Source: JALYZC01 sp963725645
GTDB lineage: Bacteria; Actinomycetota; Thermoleophilia; Solirubrobacterales; Solirubrobacteraceae
Length of the DNA: 64,000 bases
Assembly (NCBI GenBank): GCA_963725645.1
Contig: CAVRZD010000006.1
Coordinates: forward strand, 558,001 to 622,000
Direction of reading: 5' to 3'
Shown: in pieces, positions 17,548 through 26,086 of the stretch
Layout of the letters: each line of letters begins with the position of its first letter
Position numbering within the stretch: the first letter of the stretch is position 1
Translations under genes and position numbers: made by a program
The notes under the pieces: model-generated
The model's input: the letters and a program-made list of their open reading frames with translations, nothing else
Databases searched by the model: none
What the model was told of the DNA's origin: nothing

Positions 17548-17706
17548 TCAGGCGGCGGACCGACGGGGCCGGTCGGGCGGCGCGAGGAACAGCCGCATCA
17601 GCGGCCGGCTCAGCATGGCGTCCGCAACCGCGCGCTCGTCAACCACATAGCGACGGCGCTTGATCCGGGTGCGGAGGCAGCGGGTGTCCTGACGGGGAGC
17701 AGGCAT
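17548..17706 (-). CDS. Small basic hypothetical protein
   Basis: A 52-residue Arg-rich protein from ATG 17706: MPAPRQDTRCLRTRIKRRR, then YVVDERAVADAMLSR. The 'YxVDxxAVAxAxL' piece resembles the helix of FlgM-like anti-sigma peptides, but no flagellar genes are nearby, so I leave it unnamed. A TTG at 17736 would add 10 residues. It follows the DUF378 gene on the same strand, but the strong hairpin between them suggests separate transcription. Confidence 0.4.
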   Translation of the reverse strand: MPAPRQDTRCLRTRIKRRRYVVDERAVADAMLSRPLMRLFLAPPDRPRRSAA

Positions 17707-17811
17707 CGTGCTCTTGTTTTCGGCCTCCTGGGTCAATTTCTTCCCCTTTTGAGAAGGGTCTCAACGCCTTCGGACAGATATCCGATACCCGGCAGCACGC
17801 GCTCACCTGCG

Positions 17812-17845
17812 CCGACCGGGCCGGCTTGGCCTCCGGCCCGGTCGG
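17812..17845 (-). terminator. Strong hairpin, probable terminator of the DUF378 gene
   Basis: A perfect 13-bp stem (CCGACCGGGCCGG / CCGGCCCGGTCGG) with an 8-nt loop, 20 bp past the DUF378 stop. There is no U-tract, as is usual in high-GC actinobacteria. Confidence 0.6.
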
Positions 17846-17866
17846 GGGTTGACTGCCGCGCGGCGG

Positions 17867-18109
17867 CTATGCGCCGTGCGGACGGGTGTGGTCGCCCGTG
17901 CCGAGATGCAGCCCCATCCAGTCCAGCAGGCGGGGGATCATCAGCAGGCCGGCGACGCCGACGACCGCGTAGATCACGTCCACGACGGTCCCGTTGCTGA
18001 AGATCTCGGTCACGACGTTGGTGTGGAAGAAGCCGAGCATGCCCCAGTTCAGCGCGCCGATCACGACGAGGAACAGGAACAGCGGCTCGAACCGCTTGAG
18101 GTAGGTCAT
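17867..18109 (-). CDS. DUF378 membrane protein
   Basis: An 80-residue protein, MTYLKRFEPLFLFLVVIGALNWGMLGFF..., with two hydrophobic helices: the second is VDVIYAVVGVAGLLMIPRLL. The 'GALNWGLxG' start and Ile/Val-rich second helix are typical of DUF378 (YuzA-like) proteins of unknown function. ATG 18109 is preferred over an in-frame TTG at 18112 because the AGGAGGG Shine-Dalgarno is correctly spaced only for the ATG. A dyad upstream (18125-18146) and a terminator downstream suggest a single-gene unit. Confidence 0.85.
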   Translation of the reverse strand: MTYLKRFEPLFLFLVVIGALNWGMLGFFHTNVVTEIFSNGTVVDVIYAVVGVAGLLMIPRLLDWMGLHLGTGDHTRPHGA

Positions 18110-18124
18110 CAAGCCCTCCTTGGG

Positions 18125-18146
18125 ACTTGTAATAAACGCTACAAGT
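18125..18146 (-). promoter_or_regulatory. Inverted repeat in the DUF378 promoter region
   Basis: ACTTGT and ACAAGT form perfect 6-bp arms around a 10-nt AT-richer spacer, 16-37 bp before the ATG. The spacing of half sites (16 bp centre to centre) fits a dimeric regulator such as a MarR or ArsR type. No -10/-35 pair is convincing. Confidence 0.35.
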
Positions 18147-18208
18147 ACACCCCAGGGGGGTGGAGGGTTACCGCGGGGGGCGGCCGACCGGCCGCCTCAC
18201 GACACGTG

Positions 18209-18421
18209 TCAGCCGCGGCCCTTCCAGCCGACGGTCTCGACCTGGCCCGCGTTGACGATCGTCGGGACCATGCCCGTGCCCTTGGAGAGCTCCATCAGCT
18301 CGGCGCGCCAGTCCTGCCGCGTCGTCGCATCCCGCTCATCCCACTCGACACCGTCCGCGGTGAGCGAGTCGCGCGCCGCCTGGCAATAGGGACAGCCAGG
18401 CTTGACGTACATGACGCGCAT
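18209..18421 (-). CDS. Glutaredoxin-like protein
   Basis: A 70-residue single-domain protein, MRVMYVKPGCPYCQAARD, with the dithiol active site C10-P-Y-C13, and the later block GTGMVPTIVNAG with the cis-Pro (VPT). It fits NrdH/mycoredoxin-like glutaredoxins. Glutaredoxins reduce disulfides or mixed disulfides in the cytoplasm. It is truncated at the last helix compared with ~80-residue family members. The ATG lies 40 bp from the nuoN stop. It is probably a separate gene and not part of nuo. Confidence 0.85.
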   Translation of the reverse strand: MRVMYVKPGCPYCQAARDSLTADGVEWDERDATTRQDWRAELMELSKGTGMVPTIVNAGQVETVGWKGRG

Positions 18422-18460
18422 GCATCGAGACTACCCGCTCCGCTGCCTGACGTCTGACGC

Positions 18461-19979
18461 CTACAACAGGCCAAGCGCTCGACCCGCGTCCTCGGCGAGG
18501 TCGAACAGCGGGCTCGGGATGATCCCGAAAACGAGGCTGGCGGCGCCGAACACCACGGCGACCGCGGTGGCCGGCAGGTCGCGCTGCGCGTCGGCCTCGG
18601 GGGAACCGCCGGCCATCGCGGGCCGCGCGTCCGGCGGCTGCGCCGACGTCGCCTTCGAGGGCATCCACATGGCCGCGAGCACCCGCAGGTAGTAACCGAG
18701 GGAGATCATCGAGCCGATCACGATCACCACGCCGAGCCAGGTGTAGTCGCCGGCCACGGTGGCGTCGATCAAATAGAACTTCCCGACGAACCCGGCGGTC
18801 GCGGGGATCCCCGCGAGCGAGAGCATCGCGATCGTCATGGGCCAGGCGAGCCAGGGACGGCTGGCGCCGATGCCAGAGAGCGCGGACATGTCGTCGCCGA
18901 GGCCCGTCTCGCGCTCCCGCGCGGCGACGACAGCGAAGGCCGCCACGTTCATGAAGGTGTAGACGGCGAGGTAGTAGACGGTCGCCTCCACTCCGAGCGT
19001 CGACGCGACGACCACGCCGGCGAGCATGTAGCCGCCCTGGGCAACGCCCGACCAGCCGAGCATCCGCTTGACCGAGGACTGCCCGAGCGCGCCGACGTTG
19101 CCCACGATGATCGAGATCGTCGAGATCGCCGCGAGCAACGGTGCCCAGTCCAGCGAGGCGTCGATCAGCGCGATGTCGAAGAGGCGCAGGAAGATGCCGA
19201 ACGCGGCCGCCTTGGTGGCCACCGCCATGAACGCGGTGATCGGGGTGGGGGCGCCCTCGTAGACGTCCGGCGTCCACTGGTGGAAGGGCGCCGCGGAAGC
19301 CTTGAATGCGAGGCCGGCGGCCACCAGCGCGACGCCGGTCAGCAGCAGCGGGTCCGACACGATGCTTCCCTTGAGCGCGGCGGCGATGCCCGTGAAGTCG
19401 GTCGATCCGGTGGCGCCGTAGATCAGCGCGAGGCCGTAGAGGAGCGTCGCCGACCCGACCGAGCCGATCACGAGGTACTTCAACCCCGACTCCAGCGAGT
19501 GCTCGCGCCGCAGCTCGCTCGCGCACAGCACGTAGAGCGAGATCGACAGCAGCTCGAGGCCGAGGAACAGCGCCACCAGGTTCTGCGCCTCGACGAGCAC
19601 GAGCATTCCGGCGACCGCGGTGAGCAGCAGCGCGTGGTACTCGCCGTGGCCGGACTGCTCCGGCGCGGCGTGTCGCCAGCGACAGCAGCACCGCGGCCAG
19701 GGCCGCGGCGAGGAAGATGAGGCCGAGCGCGAGCGCGAGGTCGTCGACCTTCAGCGCGCCGGAGATGATCTGCGTCTTGTCGTGCCACTGCCAGATCGTC
19801 AGGCCGAGCGTGGCTCCGAGCGCGACGATCGTCAGCGCCGGGACGCCGCGCTCCCGCACGGCGCGGGACGACAGCAGGCCCACGACGAGCACGAGCAGCG
19901 CGCCGCCGATGAGCGCGACGAGGGGCGACAGCGCGGCCCAGTCGATGTGCGGGCCCTTGGCGGTGGCGAAGGGGATCAT
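18461..19979 (-). CDS. nuoN: NADH-quinone oxidoreductase subunit N (one apparent frameshift)
   Basis: The protein begins MIPFATAKGPHIDWAAL at ATG 19979 (ATGA overlap with the nuoM stop). It reads through three TM helices to LSLATRR, then must shift one base at 19661-19672 to enter PEQSGHGEYHALLLTAVAGM, LFLGLELLSISLYVL and the antiporter-like core. The core has KYLVIGSVGSATLLYG, FKASAAPFHQWTPDVYEG (pump motif with Lys), TKAAAFGIFLR and SVKRMLGWSGVAQGGYML. It is a proton-translocating antiporter-like subunit and the last nuo gene. Confidence 0.92.
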
Positions 19980-21537
19980 GGCGCCGGCGCCTGCTCCTGG
20001 GGCGGCAGCGTGCCCTGCGGCGCGCCCTGCTGGGTCGGCGGCCCGACCAGCCCCGGCCGCTGGGGCGGGTTCGCGACGTCCTGGGCCGTCTTGACGCTCG
20101 CCGTCGCGGCCCGTGCGGAACGCCCGAGCGGGAGCTGGGGGTAGACGGCCAGCGCGAGGATCACCAGCACGAGCGGCACGAGCACGACGCCGTCGCGCAG
20201 CGAGATCTCGAACGAGTCGACGCCCTTGCCCGACGCGGCCGTGCATCGTGCGGATGAAGGCGCGCAGCATGTACACGCTGGCGAAGACGACGCCGGTGAA
20301 CGCGATGATCGCGATCGCCAGCTTCGAGTTGAAGACGCCGAGCAGGATGAAGAACTCGCCGATGAAGTTGGCCGAGCCCGGCATCGCCAGGGTCGCGAGC
20401 GCGACGATCAGGAACAGCGCCGCGAGCACGGGTGCGCGGAACGCGATGCCGCCCATGTCGCGGATGTCCTCGGAGCCGCCCGCGCGGCGCGGCCAGCAGC
20501 GCGATGATCAGGAACAGCGCCGCCGTCACCAGCCCGTGGTTGACCATCTGCAGCAGCGCGCCCTGGGCGCCCTGCGGGTTCAGGGCGAAGATCCCCAGCG
20601 TGATGAACCCGAGCTGGGCCACGGACGAGTAGCCGACAACGAGCCGCGCGTCCGTCACGGTGAAGGCCATGATCGAGCCGTACAGGATCGAGGCCAGGGC
20701 GATCAGCAGCAGCAGCGTCTGGAAGTGCGCGGCCGCGTCGGGATAGAGCGGCAGGACGATGCGCAGGAACCCGTAGGCGGCGACCTTCGAGAGCACGGCG
20801 GAGAACACGGCCAGCACCGGCAGCGGCATCGCGCGGTAGCCGTCGGGCATCCAGCCGTGCACCGGGAACGCGGGCATCTTGACGAGGAAGGCGGCCGCGA
20901 AGAACAGGAAGATCCACTCCTGCGAGCCCTTGCTCAGGGGGAGCTTCTGGAGCTCGGACAGGACGAAGGTGATGTGCTCCTGCCCGCCGGCGAGCACCCC
21001 GGTGGCGATCGCGCCGGCGAGCATCAGCAGCGAGCCGACGAGCGTGTAGATGACGAGCTTCGTCGTCGCCCGCACCCGGTCCGGGCCACCGCCCCAGACG
21101 CCGATCAGGAAGTAGAACGGGATCAGCATGAGGTCGAAGAAGACGACGAACAGCGCGAGGTCCTGCGCGCAGAACGCGCCGAGCACGGCGGACTCGGCCA
21201 GCGCGAAGTGGAAGTAGAAGAGCCGCGGCCGGTCCCACTCGCGCAGGTTCGCCGCGCCGATCCCGGCCGCGAACAGCAGCGCGGCCAGCGCGACGAGGAA
21301 CAGGTTGAGGCCGTCGAGGCCGAGCTTGTAGTGGATCCCGAGGACGGGGATCCAGGTCTCGTCCGTGACGAACTGCAGCCCGCTGGCGTGCGGGTTGAAC
21401 GCGAACAGGTAATACACGGCCAGCCCGAGCGTGATCAGCGAGCCGCCGAGCACGATGCGCGGCGCCCAGCGCGCGCCCGCGAGCGCTCCCACCAGGGCGA
21501 AGGCGAGCGGCCACCAGATGAGGATCGAGAGCGGCAC
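19976..21537 (-). CDS. nuoM: NADH-quinone oxidoreductase subunit M (two apparent frameshifts)
   Basis: Starts at GTG 21537 behind GAGG, 7 bp after nuoL. Antiporter-like features include FYFHFALAESAVLGAF, FFDLMLIPFYFLIGVWGG (TM5 Glu/Lys network region), FLVKMPAFPVHGWMPD and YSSVAQLGFITLGIF. Two one-base shifts are needed: in the GC repeat at 20475-20492 (restoring SEDIRDMGGIAFRAPV) and in a C3 run at 20229-20231 (restoring VDSFEISLRDGVVLVPL). Total length is 3n+2, consistent with two insertions. The protein ends in an unusual Pro/Gln-rich tail (about 40 residues, NPPQRPGLVGPPTQQGAPQG), absent from standard NuoM. Its TGA overlaps the nuoN ATG. Confidence 0.92.
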
Positions 21538-21544
21538 GGCTACC

Positions 21545-23555
21545 TCACGAGCTCGACAGGAGGAAGTAGAGGGAGACGCCGGCCACGCCGACGAGCAGCA
21601 GCGCGGCGTAGTAGCGCAGGAAGCCGTTCTGCAGGCCGCGCACCGTGGCCGAGCCGGCGCGCACGACGCTCGTCGTGCCGTTGACCAGCACCCCGTCGAC
21701 GACCACGCGCTCGAAGGTCCGCTGGGCGGAGCGCCCCACCGCGGCGATCGGCCGCACGATCGCCGCGTCATAGAGCTCGTCCCAGTAGTACTTGTTCACG
21801 CTGATCCGGTAGGGGAGCGGGAACCGCTCGCGCAGGCGGGTCGAGGTTCCGGGGCGCTTGACCCAGATGTGGTACGCGATCGCGATGCCGGTGAAGGCGA
21901 GCACGGCGGACAGCACGAGGCCGAAGATCAGGAGGTCGTTGGGCCCGGTCTCGGTGAAGTACTTGGACGCCTCGAAGCTCGGGTGCAGGAACTTCGTCAC
22001 GAGGTCGTCGACCTTCGGGATCTGGATCAGGCCGTCCACCAGACAGCCGATCGCCAGCGTCCACATCGCCACCTTCATCGGCCGCTCGCGCTCGGCGATG
22101 TGGTGCTCGGGCCCGGGGAAGCCGACGTCGGTGTCCTCCTCCTCGCCGGTCGCCGGGTTGAACGGCTCGGCGTGGGCGAGGTGACCGCCTTCGAGCTCCC
22201 TCGCCTCGTGGCAGGGCTCGCCGAAGAACGCACGGAAGATCATCCGGAACGTGTAGATCGCGGTCAGCAGCGCGCCGATGTAGCCGATCACGTACAGCGC
22301 CCAGTGCCAGCCGCCGAGGTTGCCGACGAACAGCAGGATCTCGTCCTTGGAGAAGTAGCCCGAGAACGGCGGGACCGCGGACAGCGCGAGGCCGCCGGCC
22401 ATGAAGCACAGGAACGTGAACGGCAGCGCCTTGCGCCAGCCGGACATCCGGTCCAGCGACTGCTCGCCGGCCATCGCGCTGATCAGCGAGCCGGCCGCCA
22501 TGAACAGCAGCGCCTTGAAGAACGCGTGGGTGATGAGGTGGAACATGCCCGCGGAGTAGGCGCCCACGGACACGCCCATGATCATGTAGCCGATCTGCGA
22601 CATCGTCGAGTACGCGATGACGCGCTTGATGTCGGTCTGCGTCAGCGCGATCGACGCCGCCATGATCAGCGTGGCGCAGCCGATGATCGCGCCCACGTCC
22701 TCCGCCGTCGGCGCCAGCTCGAACAGCGGCTGCATGCGCGCGATCAGGTAGACGCCCGCGGTCACCATCGTGGCGGCGTGGATCAGGGCGGACACGGGGG
22801 TCGGGCCCTCCATCGCGTCGGGCAGCCACGTGTGCAGCGGGATCTGCGCCGACTTGGCGAACGCGCCCACCATCAGCAGCAGGCACCCCGCGACGAGGTC
22901 GCCCTCGTTGGTGGAGAAGACGTCGCGGGGCCTTGTCGAACGTCTTGAGGAAGTCCAGCGTGCCGGTGTGCTTGAAGATGAAGTAGGTGCCGAGCACGAG
23001 CCCGACGTCGCCGACCACGTTGATCACGAACGCCTTGATGCCCGCCTCGGTGGCGGTCCCCCGGCGGTACCAGAACGAGATCAGCAGGTAGGACGCCGCG
23101 CCGACCACGGCCCAGCCGACGATCAGGATCACGAAGTTCCCCGCCTCGACGAGCAGGAGCATCGAGAAGACGAAGTAGTTGAGGTAGGCGAAGAAGCGCG
23201 CGTAGCCGCGGTCGGAGCCCAGGTAGCTGATCGAGTAGAGGTGGATCAGCCCCGAGATCCCCGTGATGATCAGCATCATCCAGATCGCCAGCGGGTCGAT
23301 CAGGATCGTCAGCTTGATGTCGACGCCGACCGTGTTCGCGTAGTTGAACGCGGTCGAGGTCACCTGGCGCTCGGCCGGGACGCGCTCCTGGATCGAGAGC
23401 AGGGCCCCGAGCGCCGAGCCGAAGGACAGCCAGATCGCGCTCGTGCCGATGTAGCCGGCGGTGCGCCCCGGCAGCCTGCGCCAGAGCAGCGAGATGACGA
23501 CCAGCCCCAGCAGCGGGAAGCCGAGGACCAGCCACCCCCACGTCGTTGCGCTCAC
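21545..23555 (-). CDS. nuoL: NADH-quinone oxidoreductase subunit L (one apparent frameshift)
   Basis: GTG 23555 overlaps the nuoK stop (GTGA). The frame reads MSATTWGWLVLGFPLLG through YSISYLGSDRGYARFFAYL and AVVGAASYLLISFWYRR. At the plus-strand G4 run 22927-22930 an extra base must be skipped so that the sequence runs on as DVFSTNEGDLVAG, FAKSAQIPLHTWLPDAMEGP and ALIHAATMVTAGVYL, a classic NuoL core. The C-terminal region keeps the long amphipathic helix region and a terminal TM helix. NuoL is the distal proton pump of complex I. Confidence 0.93.
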
Positions 23556-23851
23556 CCGCGGAGCTCCCGCAGCTCGTCGACGTCGATCGGCAACCGACGC
23601 CGGTACAGCGCCACGATCAGGCCGAGCCCGATGGTCACCTCACAGGCGGCCACCACCATCACGATCAGCGCGAATACCTGCCCGTCGCCGTTGCCGTGCA
23701 TGCGCGAGAACGCGACCAGCGCGAGGTTGCCGGCGTTGAGCATCAGCTCGAGGCACAGCAGGATCACGAGCGGGTTGCGCCGGATCAGCACGCCGCCGGC
23801 GCCCGCGGAGAAGATCAGCGCCGACACCGCCAGGTACCAGCCGATGTTCAC
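23552..23851 (-). CDS. nuoK: NADH-quinone oxidoreductase subunit K
   Basis: 99 residues, three TM helices, GTG start: MNIGWYLAVSALIFSAGAGG, VLIRRNPLVILLCLELMLNAGNLALV (conserved Glu in TM2), and FALIVMVVAACEVTIGLGLIVALY (conserved Glu in TM3). Both membrane glutamates needed for proton transfer are present. It sits between nuoJ and nuoL with a GTGA overlap to nuoL. Confidence 0.95.
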   Translation of the reverse strand: MNIGWYLAVSALIFSAGAGGVLIRRNPLVILLCLELMLNAGNLALVAFSRMHGNGDGQVFALIVMVVAACEVTIGLGLIVALYRRRLPIDVDELRELRG

Positions 23852-23862
23852 CGGTCCACCAC

Positions 23863-24528
23863 CTACCAGCCTCCGGTCGGGGCCGGCTGCTCGGGCTTCT
23901 CGCGCTCGCCGGGAGCGGGGCTGAGCGACAGGCTGCCGGTGCCCTCCGCCATCCCACCGGTGCCTACCGGCGCGACGGCGGGGATCAGGCGGCGGGCGGC
24001 CTCATCCTCCTCGTCGGCCTCCAGGCCCCGCCGGCGCCGCGCCAGGATGACGGCGCCCACCGCCGCCACGAGCAGCAGGATCGACGCCAGCTCGAACACG
24101 AACAGGAACTTCGTCAGCAGCAGCTGGCCGATCTGCTCCGGTGTCCCGTAGTTGCCCGGCAGCGCCGCGCCGCGGGAGTCGATCGCCTTGAGCCCGGACC
24201 CGAGCATCGCGATGCACAGCTCCACGAACAGGGCGCCGGCGGCGAGCATCGCCGCGCCCTTGAGCCCCGTGCCGGGTACGCCGAGCGGCTCGTCCTGCCC
24301 GCCGATGTACGCGACGACGAACACGTAGAGCACCATCACCGCGCCGGCGTAGACGATCACCTGGGCGGCGGCGACGAACTGCGCCTGCAGCAGCAGAAAC
24401 AGCGCCGCCAGCGAGAGCAGGTGGAAGACGAGGGCGAGCACGGTGTAGAAGGGGTTGCGCAGCGCGACCACGCCGATCGCGCCCCCGATCGCGCCGATAC
24501 CGGCGATGAAGAACATCACGGCGCTCAT
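23863..24528 (-). CDS. nuoJ: NADH-quinone oxidoreductase subunit J
   Basis: A 221-residue subunit. The TM core has RNPFYTVLALVFHLLSLAALFLLL, FVAAAQVIVYAGAVMVLYVFVVAYIG (the pi-bulge helix TM3 with conserved Tyr/Gly), and two further helices. The C-terminal tail is hydrophilic, rich in Glu/Pro (GLEADEEDEAARRL ... GEREKPEQPAP), and longer than in E. coli. ATG overlaps the nuoI stop (ATGA). Ends 12 bp before the nuoK start. Confidence 0.93.
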   Translation of the reverse strand: MSAVMFFIAGIGAIGGAIGVVALRNPFYTVLALVFHLLSLAALFLLLQAQFVAAAQVIVYAGAVMVLYVFVVAYIGGQDEPLGVPGTGLKGAAMLAAGALFVELCIAMLGSGLKAIDSRGAALPGNYGTPEQIGQLLLTKFLFVFELASILLLVAAVGAVILARRRRGLEADEEDEAARRLIPAVAPVGTGGMAEGTGSLSLSPAPGEREKPEQPAPTGGW

Positions 24529-25058
24529 TCGCCCTCCGTGCGCAGTGGGGAGCGCTCGAGCGACTCGGCCAGCAGCATCTCCTTGGTGAAGATCAGGTCG
24601 CCGCGGTTGTAGTCCGACAGCTCGTAGTCGTGGCCCATCGTGATCGCGTCGAATGGGCAGGCGACCTCGCAGTAGCCGCAGAAGATGCAGCGGCTCATGT
24701 TGATCTCGTACACCGCCGCGTAGCGCTCGCCGGCCGAGATGCGGTTCTCCGGCGTGTTCTCCGCCGCCACCACCCGGATGCAGTCGGCGGGGCAGGCTGC
24801 GGCACACAGCGAGCAGCCCACGCACTTCTCCAGCCCCGTGTCCTCGAAGCGATGGAGCTTGTGGCGGCCGCGGAAGCGCGGGTACACCGGCACCTTCTCC
24901 TCGGGGTACTGGACGGTCACGGGCCCCTCGACGATGCGCATGAACGTCGTCTTGAGCCCCCGCAGCGTCTCGCCGAACGCCCGATAGGCGCCGCCGGCCC
25001 CGCCGGGCTCCGGGCCTCGCTGGACCTCGATCACGTCCTGTCCGGGGTTCCAGGTCAT
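24525..25058 (-). CDS. nuoI: NADH-quinone oxidoreductase subunit I
   Basis: A 177-residue 8Fe ferredoxin-type subunit. Two complete motifs bind clusters N6a and N6b: CVGCSLCAAACP and CIFCGYCEVACP. The N-terminal half carries an extended region, FGETLRGLKTTFMRIVEGPVT. ATG 25058 shares a base with the nuoH stop (TGATG). It sits in the connecting arm and passes electrons to N2 in NuoB. Confidence 0.94.
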   Translation of the reverse strand: MTWNPGQDVIEVQRGPEPGGAGGAYRAFGETLRGLKTTFMRIVEGPVTVQYPEEKVPVYPRFRGRHKLHRFEDTGLEKCVGCSLCAAACPADCIRVVAAENTPENRISAGERYAAVYEINMSRCIFCGYCEVACPFDAITMGHDYELSDYNRGDLIFTKEMLLAESLERSPLRTEGE

Positions 25059-26086
25059 CAGTGCGTCACCGTCACGAGAATCGCCGTCACGAGCGCGTTG
25101 ACCGTCGCGATCGGCAGCAGGATCTTCCACCCGAAGCTCATCAGCTGGTCGTAGCGCAGGCGCGGGACGGTGGCCCGGATCCAGATGAAGAAGCAGACGA
25201 AGAGGAACATCTTGAAGAGGACGACGAAGGGGTCGACCCACCCGGGCGGGTCGATCCCGAACGGCAGCAGCCAGCCGCCGAAGAACATGGTGGCGGCGAT
25301 GCCCGAGACCACCAGCACGTTGAGGTACTCGGCGAAGTAGTAGGAGGCGAAGCGCGCCCCGCCGTACTCGGTGTTGTAGCCGCCGACGAGCTCGGCGTCG
25401 GCCTCGGTGAGGTCGAACGGGGTCCGGTTCGTCTCGGCAAATCCCGCGACCATGAAGACCAGGAACCCGACGACCTGCGGCACGATGTACCACATGCCCT
25501 CCTGGGCCTCGACGATGCCCGTCAGTGACAGCGTTCCGGCCGTGAACACGACGCCGACGAGCGAAAGGCCGAGCGAGACCTCGTAGGACACCAGCTGCGC
25601 GGCCGAGCGCATCGCGCCGAGGAAGCTGTACTTCGACCCCGACGCCCAGCCGCCGAGCATCAGCCCGTAGAAGGCGATCGCGCCGAACGCGAAGACGTAC
25701 AGCGGGCCGATGCTGACGTCGATCCCGTACAGCCCGACCGGGGTGCCGAAGATGTCCTGGACGTTGCCGAAGGGGATGATCGCGAAGGCCGCGACCGCGG
25801 TCATGATCGAGATCATCGGCGCGATCGCGAACAGAAAGCCGGCGGACGTGCGCGGGCGGAACTGCTCCTTCGAGAGCAGCTTGCCGATGTCGGCGACCGG
25901 CTGCATGAGCCCGTAGGGCCCGACGCGGTTGGGCCCGTAGCGGGCCTGGAAGCGGCCGATCAGCTTGCGCTCGAGGATCAGGATCAGCGGCACCATGCTC
26001 AGGCCGATGACGAAGATCACGATCCCCTTGATCACCTGGATCCACCAGGGCTCGTAGTAGCCGACGGTTGCGAGGACGAAGCTCAC
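25058..26086 (-). CDS. nuoH: NADH-quinone oxidoreductase subunit H
   Basis: A 342-residue quinone-chamber subunit. Hallmarks are RKLIGRFQARYGPNRVGPYG, the acidic E-channel loop AETNRTPFDLTEADAELVGGY, and FGWKILLPIAT near the C-terminus. About eight TM helices can be drawn. GTG 26086 overlaps the nuoG stop (GTGA). Confidence 0.95.
   Translation of the reverse strand: MSFVLATVGYYEPWWIQVIKGIVIFVIGLSMVPLILILERKLIGRFQARYGPNRVGPYGLMQPVADIGKLLSKEQFRPRTSAGFLFAIAPMISIMTAVAAFAIIPFGNVQDIFGTPVGLYGIDVSIGPLYVFAFGAIAFYGLMLGGWASGSKYSFLGAMRSAAQLVSYEVSLGLSLVGVVFTAGTLSLTGIVEAQEGMWYIVPQVVGFLVFMVAGFAETNRTPFDLTEADAELVGGYNTEYGGARFASYYFAEYLNVLVVSGIAATMFFGGWLLPFGIDPPGWVDPFVVLFKMFLFVCFFIWIRATVPRLRYDQLMSFGWKILLPIATVNALVTAILVTVTH

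Noticed and set aside
18336..20456. Fusion of NuoM and NuoN as one 706-residue protein
   Set aside because: Arises only from the apparent frameshifts; each subunit has its own start and family ends.
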